Origin: Rarobacter incanus
GTDB lineage: Bacteria; Actinomycetota; Actinomycetes; Actinomycetales; Cellulomonadaceae
DNA: 64,000 nucleotides
Reading direction: 5' to 3'
NCBI RefSeq assembly: GCF_006715765.1
Contig: NZ_VFNV01000001.1
Coordinates: 1,240,001 to 1,304,000, forward strand
A program made the translations under genes and the position numbers. The notes beneath the pieces were generated by a model. It had not been told where the DNA came from and did no database searches. It saw only the letters and a program-made list of their open reading frames with translations. Below, piece after piece: positions 32,339 through 44,271 of this stretch; position 1 is the first letter of the stretch; the number at the start of each line of letters is the position of its first letter.

Positions 32339-33669
32339 CGCACGCCTCCATTCCCGACTTCCGCGGGTCTCCAGGGCAGCCCCGCCCGCACCACCCACAT
32401 GTCGTGCTCGACACCCGCGCGCAGGTCGCCGCCCAACGCCCTGGCGCGTTCTTGCATCCCCATGATCCCGGAACTGGCGCCGACGGCGCTGCGGTGCCCC
32501 TTTTCCAACCACGAGGCGACCACCACGGTAATTCCGTCCTGCGGCCCCCCGACTACCGTGACCGTGATGGGCGACGACGGCGCGTGTCGCACCGCGTTGG
32601 TTACGGATTCCTGCACGATTCGGTAGATAGCGCTCGCGGCGGTCGAGGCCAAGGCATCCGCGCCGCGAATGTCGATGTGGTCCTGGATGCGGATGCCGGC
32701 GCGGCGGGACTCGTCGATAATCCTGCTCAAAGCGCTGGGGGGCGTTGCGGCACCCGCATAGCCGTCGACGGTGCTATCGCGCAGGCTGCCTATCAGCGAG
32801 CGCAGTTCACCGAGCCCGCGATTGGCAAGCTGACGCACGGCGCGCGCGCTTTCTATGGCGGCGGGGTCGGATGTGCCGACCTCAAGGGCGGAGGCGTGCA
32901 GCGAGATCACCGAGAGCCCGTGCGCTACGGTGTCGTGCATTTCGCGGGCGATCAGATCGCGTTCCTCTTGCCGCTCGATTTGGCCCCGCAGTTGTGCGGC
33001 GACGTGTTCCTTCTGGGCCGCGTCGGCGCGGTAGCGCCGCACCAGGGCAATTGTCAGCGCCACCGCCCACACCGCCACGGCGACGGCTATGTAGCCGGTC
33101 CCGGTCAGCACGGTTTGGTGCCCGGTCGTCATTGAGTAGGAAAAGATCTTGTGCTCATCGGGGCGCAGCCAGTCGTGAAAGAATGCCATGGCCGTAACGA
33201 CGCCGCCGAATGCCCCAGCGGCGATGGCCTTGGGCCGCGAAGCCTGCGGGATGAACCACACCATGGCGATCAGAGTCCCCAGCGGGTCCAGCGGCAGGAT
33301 CACGGCGCCGGCACCGACTGCCGCCATGACGGTCCCCGGGTGGGTCTTGCGCCACTTCATCGCCTGCCCCGCGCCGAAAGCCGCGATGAAGGCCACCATG
33401 CCCAGCGCTCGCTGCGTAGTCATCGGCGCGTCGGGGCCCGCCGCCACGGCGTAGGAGGAAAACAAGATTCCCGCCAGCGTCACCAGCGTGATAATTCCGC
33501 CGTTCTTGGTCCTGCGCTGGGGCGGCGCACCCACGGCGATCCCGGATTGTGCGCGGTGGCCCGACCTCGGCGGGTTCCCCGGCTGCGCGGCATACCCACC
33601 CGGCCCCGGCTGCGCGGCATACCCACGCGGCTCCGGCTGCGCGGGCGTTGGGTGGCGGTTAGTGGGCAC
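32335..33669 (-). CDS. NarL-type sensor histidine kinase
   Basis: 444-residue kinase. A Pro/Gly-rich N-terminal stretch with repeats PRGYAAQPG and PGGYAAQPG (14-31) precedes several membrane spans (about 58-210). HisKA_3 domain with phospho-acceptor H245 (REMHDTVAHGLSV), then HATPase with YRIVQESVTNAVRHAP (N box) and SGIMGMQERARALGG (G box). No extracellular sensor domain is evident, so it probably senses a membrane-associated signal. Operon with the regulator (GTGA overlap). The proline-rich cytosolic tail is common in actinobacterial kinases. Confidence 0.92.
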   Translation of the reverse strand: MPTNRHPTPAQPEPRGYAAQPGPGGYAAQPGNPPRSGHRAQSGIAVGAPPQRRTKNGGIITLVTLAGILFSSYAVAAGPDAPMTTQRALGMVAFIAAFGAGQAMKWRKTHPGTVMAAVGAGAVILPLDPLGTLIAMVWFIPQASRPKAIAAGAFGGVVTAMAFFHDWLRPDEHKIFSYSMTTGHQTVLTGTGYIAVAVAVWAVALTIALVRRYRADAAQKEHVAAQLRGQIERQEERDLIAREMHDTVAHGLSVISLHASALEVGTSDPAAIESARAVRQLANRGLGELRSLIGSLRDSTVDGYAGAATPPSALSRIIDESRRAGIRIQDHIDIRGADALASTAASAIYRIVQESVTNAVRHAPSSPITVTVVGGPQDGITVVVASWLEKGHRSAVGASSGIMGMQERARALGGDLRAGVEHDMWVVRAGLPWRPAEVGNGGVR

Positions 33670-33838
33670 ACACTGACGCTACCGAACCGGACGCCGGTAG
33701 TCGATCCACCGATCGATTCCGAATTACACCCAGCGTTCCATCGACCGGTCAGCCACTGCGCCCAGATGGACGATGAACACATCGTTGCAGGTCAGTAGCG
33801 TTCCCGTGTAACCACACGTACCGACGATTGGAATTTTC

Positions 33839-34768
33839 ATGAGTTCGAATATGCCGTTCCCGGAACCCGGCCTGCAACCGCCGACAAGCTTCGCGCCGCC
33901 CCAAACGCCACCCCCGCCGCCGCCTCCTCGCAAGAACACGCTGGGCCTGATCGCCCTCATCGTGGCGATAGTTGGGGTCATCTTCGCCTGCGTGCCCGGC
34001 GCCCTGATTATCGGTTGGGTTCTCCTTCCCGTCTCCTTGGTGCTGGGGGTCATCGGCGCCGTCCAGAAGGACAGCCCCAAGGGGACTTCAATCGCCGCAA
34101 TCGTTGTCGCGATCGTGGGCGGAGGCGTCGCCGCGGTTGTCGCGATTGCCCTGGTCGGGAACGCCGTGGGCAAGGCCATTTCCGCGGCGGCTCCCAGCGC
34201 CAGCACCTCCGTGTCGGCCGAAGCAACGACCGACGCGACGACCGATTCACAGCGAAACGACCCCGACACCGGCGCAAGCGGCGAGGATACCGATAATCCC
34301 GACGATTCCGATGCGGCCGGGGAGACTTCCGCGGACCGGGGAACCTCGCGCGACACCCCGGCGCCGATCGGCACGAAGCTCACCACCGACGACTGGAAGA
34401 TCACGGTGAAGAAGGTGACGCTCGACGCCGACAAGCAGGTAGCGAAGGCAAACATGTTCAACGACGAACCGAAGAAGGGCTCGGTCTACATTCTGGTTTA
34501 TGTCACCGCGACCTACACCGGCGACGACGACCAGGGCTCGATCCCGTGGGTCAGCGTCGACTACATCACCGCAGACGGCACCACGATTTCGGGCACCGAC
34601 TCGCTCGCGGTGGCGCCCAAGGCGTTCAATCGCATCGACGCGGTCTACCCGGGCGGCAGCGTCAAGGGAAACTTTGTGTTGGAGGTCCCCAAGAAGGGCG
34701 TCGGAGACGGGGTTCTAGCGATCACCCCCCAGCTGTTTGCCGACAAGGTGTTTATCGCGGTCAAGTAG
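33839..34768 (+). CDS. Membrane protein with DUF4190-like and DUF4352-like regions
   Basis: 309-residue protein. A Pro-rich start (about 10-31) leads into two hydrophobic spans (TLGLIALIVAIVGVIFACVPGALIIGWVLLP and AAIVVAIVGGGVAAVVAIAL), the DUF4190 pattern. An acidic, Ser/Thr-rich linker (about 115-175) is followed by an extracytoplasmic beta-rich domain (WKITVKKVTLDADKQVAKAN... YILVYVTATYTGDDDQGS) of the DUF4352/immunoglobulin-like kind. No enzyme motif. Divergent from the kinase (169-nt gap). Role unknown; probably a surface or cell-envelope protein. Confidence 0.72.
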   Translation: MSSNMPFPEPGLQPPTSFAPPQTPPPPPPPRKNTLGLIALIVAIVGVIFACVPGALIIGWVLLPVSLVLGVIGAVQKDSPKGTSIAAIVVAIVGGGVAAVVAIALVGNAVGKAISAAAPSASTSVSAEATTDATTDSQRNDPDTGASGEDTDNPDDSDAAGETSADRGTSRDTPAPIGTKLTTDDWKITVKKVTLDADKQVAKANMFNDEPKKGSVYILVYVTATYTGDDDQGSIPWVSVDYITADGTTISGTDSLAVAPKAFNRIDAVYPGGSVKGNFVLEVPKKGVGDGVLAITPQLFADKVFIAVK

Positions 34769-34774
34769 CGCGTT

Positions 34775-34806
34775 CGGGGCGGGCCAACCTGCGCCCGCCC
34801 CGTTTC
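34775..34806 (+). terminator. Rho-independent-like terminator
   Basis: GGGGCGGGC (34776-34784) pairs with GCCCGCCCC (34793-34801), then GTTT. Directly follows the DUF4352-like gene. Confidence 0.8.
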
Positions 34807-34843
34807 GCGATTGCCCGAAACACGGAGGGTTTAGCCTAAAGCT

Positions 34844-35788
34844 ATGCAGATCACAGTCATTGGCGCGGGGGGCTTGGGCGCTTACTACGCCGCCGTCCTG
34901 CAACGCTCCGGGTCCTCCGTCCAGCTCTTCGTCACGCCTCGTCACCTGGCACCGATCAGGGATCACGGCATCAAACTGACAACAGATAGCGACGAGGCCT
35001 CCGTCTCCCCTGCGGCGGTAACCGATCAGGTCCGCGACCTGGCGCAAACGCCCATAGTCATCAACACGGTCAAGACCTACCAGTTGGACTCGTCGATCGC
35101 GGCCACGCGCGCGTCCCTGCTTCCCGACGGAATAGTGCTGACGCTCCAAAACGGAGTGACGTCGCCGGGTCGCCTGCGCGCGGCGTTGGGGGACAACCTG
35201 GTGGTTCCCGGCCTGACCGGGATCGTCTCCGCGATCGAGTCCCCCGGGCACGTGCGCCAGCGCGGGCCCCAGCCCTTCATCACCATGGGTGATAGGCCGC
35301 TTGGGGAGGCGGGGGCCTCGTCCCAAAAATCGCGAATTATCCAGGAATTGGTGCAGCGCCTCAAGGAGGCGGGCGTTGCCGCGGACGCGACGGGGGACAT
35401 TACGCGCGAGCTCTGGAAGAAATTCATGCTGATCTGCACCATGTCCGGGGTGGGCACGCTGTGCAATGCCCAGCTGGGCGAATGGCGCGATTTTGGCCCG
35501 ACTCGCGAACTGCTGCTGCAATCCGTCCGCGAGGTGCGCGCCGTCGCCAATGCGCACGGCATCATGGTCACGGACGGCGACGAGCGGCAGATTATCGGGC
35601 AGCTCGATCGGGCCGCGGCGGCAGCGACCGCGTCAATGCAACGCGATCTCATGGCCGGGCACACCTCCGAACTCTCCGAGCAATCGGGGGCCGTGGTTCG
35701 GCTCGCAGCGGAGGTCGGGGTTGCGGTGCCGCTGCACACGACCATCACGCGGGTGCTGTCGCTGCATGCGCACCGCGGGCACGTGTGA
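34844..35788 (+). CDS. panE: 2-dehydropantoate 2-reductase family protein
   Basis: 314-residue NADPH-dependent ketopantoate reductase (ApbA/PanE), pantothenate and CoA synthesis. N-terminal Rossmann motif ITVIGAGGLGAYYAAVL (3-19), the LTLQNGV strand with conserved Asn, and a C-terminal helical domain with ELWKKFMLICTMSGVGTLCNAQ, where the Lys of WKKF is catalytic. TAGCCT (34832-34837) is 6 nt before ATG 34844, so the start is probably leaderless. Several actinobacterial paralogues exist, so true pantothenate activity is likely but not certain. Confidence 0.87.
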   Translation: MQITVIGAGGLGAYYAAVLQRSGSSVQLFVTPRHLAPIRDHGIKLTTDSDEASVSPAAVTDQVRDLAQTPIVINTVKTYQLDSSIAATRASLLPDGIVLTLQNGVTSPGRLRAALGDNLVVPGLTGIVSAIESPGHVRQRGPQPFITMGDRPLGEAGASSQKSRIIQELVQRLKEAGVAADATGDITRELWKKFMLICTMSGVGTLCNAQLGEWRDFGPTRELLLQSVREVRAVANAHGIMVTDGDERQIIGQLDRAAAAATASMQRDLMAGHTSELSEQSGAVVRLAAEVGVAVPLHTTITRVLSLHAHRGHV

Positions 35789-35825
35789 CGAAGATGGCGG
35801 GCACTGCCCGCACCGGGCCCGGGTA

Positions 35826-36173
35826 CTAGCCGCCGGATCGCTGGCAGTCCACGCATAGCCGGGCATAGGGCCGCGCCGCCAGGCGGCCCGCGCCGATCGG
35901 CTTTCCGCAGTATTCACAGGCCCCGAAGGTCCCGGCGTCCAACTTGGCGAGCGCGCGATCGATTTCGTCCAGGCGGGCGCGCGCGCCGCGGGCTATGCTG
36001 GACGCCTGCGCGCGCTCGAACCCGATAGTTGCGCCCTCCGGGTCGTGTTCGTCATCGCCGTTGGAGCCCCGCGAGGCCTCGATCAAGGAGCCGATATCGC
36101 GTTCGCGGGCAACCGCGGCGGTCAGCGCATCCGCGCGCGCCGCGCGCAGTAGCGCTGGATAGTCGGGCTCCAT
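35826..36173 (-). CDS. TraR/DksA-type zinc-finger protein
   Basis: 115-residue protein. Helical N-terminal part with an acidic/basic patch, ending in a C4 zinc finger C-x2-C-x17-C-x2-C (CEYCGKPIGAGRLAARPY, then RLCVDC). The domain order and spacing (DRALAKLDAGTFGACEYCG) are those of the DksA/TraR family, some of which bind RNA polymerase. The coiled-coil tip Asp residues of true DksA are not obvious. ATG 36173 is preceded by GACAAT and 6 nt; GTG 36176 is less likely. Confidence 0.85.
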   Translation of the reverse strand: MEPDYPALLRAARADALTAAVARERDIGSLIEASRGSNGDDEHDPEGATIGFERAQASSIARGARARLDEIDRALAKLDAGTFGACEYCGKPIGAGRLAARPYARLCVDCQRSGG

Positions 36174-36227
36174 CACACCATTGTCGCAGTGGATGGACCC
36201 GATTCGCGTACCGGCCGGCGCCGCTTG

Positions 36228-38710
<2,483 letters not shown>

Positions 38711-38890
38711 AACTCACTCCGGGTCGGTATGGAATCTGTACCGTTGATGGCACGGTACCGGCCGCCCAATTGTAGCGGTGACCGCATGACGGGCGCTCGT
38801 TCGCCCACAATGCGGGCACCGCGCCCGCGCGCAACCTGGCGCCGCAACCGGGCGCACGGGAGCAAACTCCTTCGCGGTGCGCGCACTACG

Positions 38891-39490
38891 TCACACGCCC
38901 ACCTGGGTGCGGCCCTCAAACGCGCGACCAAGGGTGACCTCGTCCGCGAATTCCAGATCGCCGCCGACGGGCAAACCGGATGCCAGCCGCGTAACTCGGA
39001 TCGGAAGCGCAGATAGCAGGCGCGCAATGTACGTCGCGGTGGCCTCGCCTTCGACATTGGGGTCGGTCGCCAAAATCACCTCTTTGACGGTGTCGTCCTG
39101 GAGCCGGGTCAGCAATTCTCTGATGCGCAGATTGTTTGGCCCGATCCCCCCGATCGGATCGATCGCCCCGCCGAGTACGTGATACTTGCCCCGAAATTCG
39201 CGGGTCCGTTCGATGGCGACGACGTCCTTCGACTCTTCTACGACGCATATCACCGTGTCCATGCGCCGCGGGTCCGCGCATATCTGGCACTGCACGCCCT
39301 GCGCCACGTTGCCGCAGATTTCACAAAAGCGCACCCGCGATTTCGCGTCAACTAGGGCCGTTGCGAGTTTCTGCACCTCTTCCGGCTCCGCGTCGAGGAT
39401 ATGAAAAGCGATCCGTTGCGCGCTCTTGGGGCCGATCCCCGGAAGCCTTCCGAGTTCGTCGATGAGGTCCTGCACTGCGCCTTCGTACAC
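38891..39490 (-). CDS. recR: Recombination mediator RecR
   Basis: 199-residue RecR, which with RecF/RecO loads RecA at single-strand gaps. Helix-hairpin-helix [19 protein letters not shown] (13-31), a C4 zinc finger ([16 protein letters not shown], about 55-70) and a Toprim domain ([15 protein letters not shown] and [14 protein letters not shown]) are complete. Usually directly behind dnaX; here about 1.1 kb containing a plus-strand quinone-reductase-like gene has come between them. GTG 39490 start. Confidence 0.96.
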   Translation of the reverse strand: MYEGAVQDLIDELGRLPGIGPKSAQRIAFHILDAEPEEVQKLATALVDAKSRVRFCEICGNVAQGVQCQICADPRRMDTVICVVEESKDVVAIERTREFRGKYHVLGGAIDPIGGIGPNNLRIRELLTRLQDDTVKEVILATDPNVEGEATATYIARLLSALPIRVTRLASGLPVGGDLEFADEVTLGRAFEGRTQVGV

Positions 39491-39592
39491 ACATCAATCG
39501 TAGTGCCACCGCCTGACATTTCACGGATGCGGCTTTCAGATAACCGGGCCTACATTAGAAACAACAGATTTCTACGTGAAGGGGCGGTTGGC

Positions 39593-40462
39593 ATGACGAT
39601 TGCGGTAGCAGGTTCAACGGGGCATTTGGGACGATTGACGATCGAACACCTCGTGGCGGGCGGCACCGATCCGACCACCATCGTGGCGTTGGCGCGCGAT
39701 ACGCTTCGGGCTCAGCAAGCGTTTTCGGGCGGCATACAGATCCGGGCCGCTGATTACGACGACACCGAAACACTCGAACCCGCGTTGAGCGGGGTCGACA
39801 CCCTGGTCCTCATCTCCGGCAACGACGTCGGTGCACGCGTGGTCCAGCACCGCGCTGTCATCGACGCGGCCAAGGAAGCCGGGGTCAACCGCGTGGTCTA
39901 CACATCGATGCTGGGCGCTAGCGCGGCCCTGATCAATCCGATGGGGGCCAGCCACGCCGCGACGGAGAACGATCTGCGCGAATCGGGAATGGCGTACACG
40001 CTCATGCGCAACGGATGGTATTCGGAGAACTTCATTGACACCGCGCGTCAGGCGGTCGCAACGGGGGAAATCCTCGGCAGCGCCGGGGACGGCAAGGTCG
40101 CGTCAGCGGCGCGGGACGACTTCGCGTCCGCGCTGGCGATCGTTGCCGCAAACGACGGGCATGATTACGCGACGTATGAGTTGGGCGGTGACACCGCGTG
40201 GTCATACGCGGATCTTGCGAAGACCGTCACCGAGATTTCCGGGCGCGACGTCACGTACCGCGACGTTTCCGAACGCGAGCACGCGGACACGCTCGTGGCC
40301 CTAGCCGGGTTGGATGAAGGAACCGCGGCGTTCATCGCCACGATCGATCAGTCGATCCGCGCCGGCGAGTTGGGAACCGTCACGCACGACCTATCGGTCC
40401 TGATTGGTCGGCCCACGACCCCCATCGCGCGCACCCTCGCTGACGCACTGTCGGCGGAGTAA
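39593..40462 (+). CDS. NmrA-like NAD(P)H:quinone oxidoreductase (QorB/YtfG type)
   Basis: 289-residue SDR-family protein. NAD(P)-binding motif MTIAVAGSTGHLGRLT (1-16), DTLVLISGNDVG, YTSMLGA and LRNGWYSEN motifs match the QorB/YtfG group, which reduces quinones. GAAGGGG lies 8-10 nt before ATG 39593; 39401 would run into recR. Its last 10 codons are the first unit of a 32-bp tandem repeat (40431-40585). It stands on the opposite strand between recR and dnaX, suggesting insertion into a normally contiguous dnaX-recR pair. Confidence 0.85.
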   Translation: MTIAVAGSTGHLGRLTIEHLVAGGTDPTTIVALARDTLRAQQAFSGGIQIRAADYDDTETLEPALSGVDTLVLISGNDVGARVVQHRAVIDAAKEAGVNRVVYTSMLGASAALINPMGASHAATENDLRESGMAYTLMRNGWYSENFIDTARQAVATGEILGSAGDGKVASAARDDFASALAIVAANDGHDYATYELGGDTAWSYADLAKTVTEISGRDVTYRDVSEREHADTLVALAGLDEGTAAFIATIDQSIRAGELGTVTHDLSVLIGRPTTPIARTLADALSAE

Positions 40463-40585
40463 GCACCCTCGCTGACGCACTGTCGGCGGAGTAAGCACCC
40501 TCGCTGACGCACTGTCGGCGGAGTAAGCACCCTCGCTGACGCCCTGTCGGCGGAGTAGGCACCCTCGCTGACGCGCTGTCGGCGC
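40431..40585. repeat. 32-bp tandem repeat at the end of the quinone-reductase-like gene
   Basis: Units start at 40431, 40463, 40495, 40527 and 40559 (period exactly 32 bp). Copy one is the 3' end of the gene, including its TAA; copies two and three are identical to it, copy four has two changes and copy five degrades at its end. Each unit carries GCACCCTCGCTGACGCACTG. The stop codon is repeated, so extra copies cannot extend the protein. The repeat ends about 8 bp before the end of dnaX on the other strand. Confidence 0.93.
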
Positions 40586-40592
40586 AGGGAAA

Positions 40593-43232
40593 CTAGCGTT
40601 CGTTTTCGATCACTTCATCGATCACGACACCGTCCAGCATCTGCATGATGAGCGGGGCTCCGAGGAGTCCCGAATCCTCCATCGCCACCGCGCCATCGTC
40701 TGACCAGGCTTCCTCGACGTCCTGGTCCGACGGTGCCGGGCGCCGGTCGGCGCGTTCCGCGGGGTGGGGGCGCCGGTCGGCACGTTCCGCGCCGACCCGG
40801 CCCCCCGAAGTTGCAGGCTTGCCGGCGGGAGCGCCCGCGGCGTTTTGGTGCCGGCGGACGGGAATAGGTGGGAGCGAGGCCGAGATGCCGCTGGCTGCCG
40901 ACCGCGTGACCGCCGACCGGGGTGTTCCGGTTGCAGCGGCAGGTTGTCCCTTGTCGGCGCTTTGCGGCACAACGTGGTCCGACCCGCGGCTACCCTCCGC
41001 AATGACTTCGGGTTCAGGGGCAGGTTCATCGAGCCAGCCGGGGGGTTCCGGTGCGTCGTAATCGACCTGCGCGCCGCGCCGTGGTTGCCCGGCGCCTCGC
41101 TCGTGGTCCGCGTCGGTCGCACCGGGCCGCCGCTCCGGGCCGGAACGGTGTTCGCGTTGGGCGCCCTGCGGCGCGCGGGCGCTGCCGCCCTGTTGGCCCG
41201 CCTGCGGGTCCGCCCCGCTGACGGCTTCTCGTCGAGCATTCGCGGGTGGGCGTTGGGATGTTTGCCCTCCGCGCGGCGCCGGGCCGCCCCTGGCCGCATT
41301 ATTCGTGTTGCGCGCGGCGCGGCCGTCTGCTGCGCCGGGACCACCCGCAGCACCTCCCGCGGGTCCACCGCTTGCGGCACGACCGCCGCGGTCATCGCCG
41401 CGGCCATCGCGCAGGTCGCCGCGGACGTTCACCTTGGCCCCAAGCGCCACCTCGATGGCCGCCGCGACCAGAGCCGCGTGGTCTGATGACCGGAATCGCT
41501 CCAAGAGCCCCACCGATGGAAACAGCAGGGTGACATCGTCTCCGGCCAGCGCCCCGACGGTTGCGCTTTGGCTGACCAACGCCCACGTCGCCTTGCGCAT
41601 ACCGGATAACGCGGCCAGCACGTCGTCCCACCGCCGCGCAAGGACTTCCGTTTCCACGCGAACCACATCCGCGCTGGCCTGCGCCCGCGGCGCCGCGGGC
41701 GCCGCACCCCGACCCTGCTCCGCCGCGGGCACCGCACCCCGACCCTGCTCCGCCGCAGGCACCGCACCCCGCCCCTGCTCCGCCGCAGGGGGCCGGGTCG
41801 CGTGGGGGGCGGCCTCGTCCCTTCTTTCGTTTGCGCGCGACTCGCTTTGCCGCGTAGCCGCGCGATTGTTGTTCCCGGCCGCCGCCGCGAGCGCATCGCC
41901 GAGCGCATCCGCGCGCGACGCCGGGCGAGGTGCGGATTCTTGACCTACGCGGGGGCCCCCGCCCTCCTCAGCGCGCACCGTCGCGGTCGGCGCCGGACGT
42001 CGTTGCGCCCCGCCGCGGCCGCCATCCGCGGGCCGGTCGCCGGCCCCCGCAACCGCGGCAGTTCCCGCCGCCGCCTCAAGCGCGTCGACGCGCGCGGCGA
42101 CCTCACGGATTCCGTCAACGCCCGCTGGCACCAAAAGCCTGGCGCACAGGAGTTCCAGGTGAAGCCGCGGCGAAGTCGCCCCCACCATCTCGGTGAGGGC
42201 GCCGTTGATGGTGTCCGCCGCAGCAGATAGCTGGGCGACTGACGCCGCGCTCGCCTGCCGCTGCATGCGTTCGACCTGGTCGCTCGGGTAACCGCGGAAG
42301 ACCGAATCGCCTTGCTCTCCGGAAACGGCAAGCACCAGAAGGTCACGAAACCGCTCCAGCAGATCCTCGACGAAGCGTCGCGGCTCCAGACCCGTAGCAA
42401 TGACCTGTTCGACGATCCGGAACAGGCGTGCACCGTCACGACCCGTCAGCGCCTCCACGACGTCGTCGATCAAGGTTACGGGCGTGAACCCGAGCAGGCC
42501 CGCCGCCAACTCGTACGTGATGGTCCCGTTTTCGGCCCCTGCCATCAGCTGATCCAGCACCGACAGGGAATCGCGCACGGATCCCCCGCCCGCGCGCACC
42601 ACGAGCGGTAACACACCCGCATCGACCGCGATCCGTTCCGCTCCGCACACCTGCTCCAGGTACGGCTGGAGCACTTCCGGGGGGACCAACCTAAATGGGT
42701 AGTGGTGAGTTCGCGATCGGATCGTTCCGATGACCTTTTCGGGTTCGGTGGTTGCGAAGATGAATTTCAGGTAGGGCGGCGGCTCCTCGACGATCTTGAG
42801 GAGCGCGTTGAACCCCGCCGAGGTCACCATGTGCGCCTCGTCGAGGATAAAAATCTTGTAGCGATCACGCGAGGGGCTGAAAGTGGCCCGTTCCCGCAGG
42901 TCGCGCGCGTCGTCGACGCCACCGTGGCTGGCGGCGTCGATCTCCACGACGTCCAGGCTCCCCGACCCCCCGCGGCCCAACTCGATGCAGGATTCACACT
43001 TGCCGCACGGATCCGCGGTGTGGTGACCTTCGGTGTTTTCTGCACAGTTCAGCACCCGCGCCAGGATCCGCGCCGACGTCGTCTTCCCGCATCCTCGCGG
43101 CCCGGAGAACAGGTAGGCGTGGTTCACCCGGCCGGCCTCAAGTCCGCGCATCAGCGGCACGGTCACGTGCTCTTGTCCGATCACTTCTTCGAACGTTTCG
43201 GGCCGGTAGCGGCGATACAGGGCTTCACTCAC
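40593..43232 (-). CDS. dnaX: DNA polymerase III subunits gamma/tau
   Basis: 879-residue clamp-loader subunit. N-terminal AAA+ part: Walker A GPRGCGKT (44-51), zinc-binding C63, C76, C79, C82, DEAH (131-134) and the sensor-1/arginine-finger region, which reads SRT (173-175) rather than the usual SRC. The C-terminal half is a long Pro/Ala/Gly/Arg-rich region holding three copies of a PAAEQGRGAV repeat (41700-41788). The start is GTG 43232 because TAAAGT (43245-43240) is 7 nt upstream; earlier codons run through the SRP RNA. No frameshift site for a short gamma form is obvious. Confidence 0.95.
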   Translation of the reverse strand: MSEALYRRYRPETFEEVIGQEHVTVPLMRGLEAGRVNHAYLFSGPRGCGKTTSARILARVLNCAENTEGHHTADPCGKCESCIELGRGGSGSLDVVEIDAASHGGVDDARDLRERATFSPSRDRYKIFILDEAHMVTSAGFNALLKIVEEPPPYLKFIFATTEPEKVIGTIRSRTHHYPFRLVPPEVLQPYLEQVCGAERIAVDAGVLPLVVRAGGGSVRDSLSVLDQLMAGAENGTITYELAAGLLGFTPVTLIDDVVEALTGRDGARLFRIVEQVIATGLEPRRFVEDLLERFRDLLVLAVSGEQGDSVFRGYPSDQVERMQRQASAASVAQLSAAADTINGALTEMVGATSPRLHLELLCARLLVPAGVDGIREVAARVDALEAAAGTAAVAGAGDRPADGGRGGAQRRPAPTATVRAEEGGGPRVGQESAPRPASRADALGDALAAAAGNNNRAATRQSESRANERRDEAAPHATRPPAAEQGRGAVPAAEQGRGAVPAAEQGRGAAPAAPRAQASADVVRVETEVLARRWDDVLAALSGMRKATWALVSQSATVGALAGDDVTLLFPSVGLLERFRSSDHAALVAAAIEVALGAKVNVRGDLRDGRGDDRGGRAASGGPAGGAAGGPGAADGRAARNTNNAARGGPAPRGGQTSQRPPANARREAVSGADPQAGQQGGSARAPQGAQREHRSGPERRPGATDADHERGAGQPRRGAQVDYDAPEPPGWLDEPAPEPEVIAEGSRGSDHVVPQSADKGQPAAATGTPRSAVTRSAASGISASLPPIPVRRHQNAAGAPAGKPATSGGRVGAERADRRPHPAERADRRPAPSDQDVEEAWSDDGAVAMEDSGLLGAPLIMQMLDGVVIDEVIENER

Positions 43233-43332
43233 CCTTAGAACTTTAGACGGTTCGCCTGACACCGCGAGCCGGATAGACACCCCGGTGGACAACTTCTCCG
43301 GATGCAGCCGGATCGGCCCGCGAAATGTCAAG

Positions 43333-43420
43333 GACCCCCCGCGCACCCGCCAGAGCCCACCTACCCTTGCTACCTTCCGGTCCTGGGGGAGTTCAGCAGG
43401 ATGACGCCACGCGAGGGGTC
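43333..43420 (-). ncRNA. ffs: SRP RNA (4.5S-type, small)
   Basis: The minus strand contains the conserved tetraloop domain CAGGACCGGAAGGTAGCAAGG (with GGAA loop) flanked by arms that pair, CCCCTCGCG and CGCGGGGGG. Location just upstream of dnaX is the standard position in actinobacteria. Ends are approximate, about 88 nt. Confidence 0.88.
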
Positions 43421-43623
43421 GACCATTAGGGTACCGCACATCCCGGCATGTCGAACAACTTCGGGACGAGGCCCGCCAACCCGCTTCCGCCGCGCCGCGT
43501 CGCGATCGTGACCGCCGGCGGCCGCGACGCCCGCGCACAGCGCCGACGCTCTAAGCAAACGCATGGGTCGGATCTTGTGCGCTAGTGGTTGCCATATCGC
43601 CGCAACGGTGGTTTCGTAAAGTT

Positions 43624-44265
43624 ATGGCAAAAGCTGCGCGCACGTTCAAGAATCTGACATTTTTAGCGATCGGGTCGATTGCGGGCGCGGTTGCGCTGGG
43701 CGGGCTCCGTGCCTGGTCATTGCGTTGGGGAGCAGACCCTCTCGAGGAGGGCGGTTATCTGCCTGGCGACGAGGCGATGGCCTACGCCGACCACCAGTCC
43801 ACGCGCGCCATCACCATCCGCACCGCCCCCAGCCGCGTGTGGCCGTGGATCGCACAAATCGGCACCGGCCGCGCTGGTTTTTACTCCTACGACTGGCTTG
43901 AGAATCTGTGTGGTCTGGATATCCATTCCGCCGACAAGATCGTCCCCGACCTGCAAGGGATCGCGGTTGGCGACACCGTCTCGCTCGCGAAGGGCGTCGA
44001 TTTGCAGGTAGCCGAGCTTGAGCCCGAAAGCCACCTGGTGCTCACGGGAACCGGCGTCGACGACAAGAAGATGCCGTTCGAGTTCTCGTGGGCGTTCGTG
44101 CTTCACCAGCAGGCACCCGCGCGCACGCGGCTCATCGTCCGCGAACGCTATCGCTATTTGGGTCCGCTCGCCGCAGCCATCGTCGAACCGGTTTCCTTGG
44201 TCAGCTTCCTGATGAGCCAAAGAATGCTGACCGGCATCAAGGCCCGCGCCGAAGCGACCGACTAG
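43624..44265 (+). CDS. Membrane-anchored SRPBCC-fold protein
   Basis: 213-residue protein with an N-terminal hydrophobic segment (LTFLAIGSIAGAVALGGLRAW) followed by a START/SRPBCC-like helix-grip domain (AITIRTAPSRVWPWIAQIGTGRAGFYSYDWLEN...). The family binds hydrophobic ligands; no ligand can be named. ATG 43624 is used; GTG 43585 adds 13 residues. It converges on the acyl-CoA synthetase gene, 6 nt apart. Confidence 0.75.
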   Translation: MAKAARTFKNLTFLAIGSIAGAVALGGLRAWSLRWGADPLEEGGYLPGDEAMAYADHQSTRAITIRTAPSRVWPWIAQIGTGRAGFYSYDWLENLCGLDIHSADKIVPDLQGIAVGDTVSLAKGVDLQVAELEPESHLVLTGTGVDDKKMPFEFSWAFVLHQQAPARTRLIVRERYRYLGPLAAAIVEPVSLVSFLMSQRMLTGIKARAEATD

Positions 44266-44271
44266 GACGCC

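Noticed and set aside
43233-43538. N-terminal extension of DnaX
   Set aside because: Overlaps the SRP RNA; the family N-terminus ALYRRYRPETF starts at 43232.
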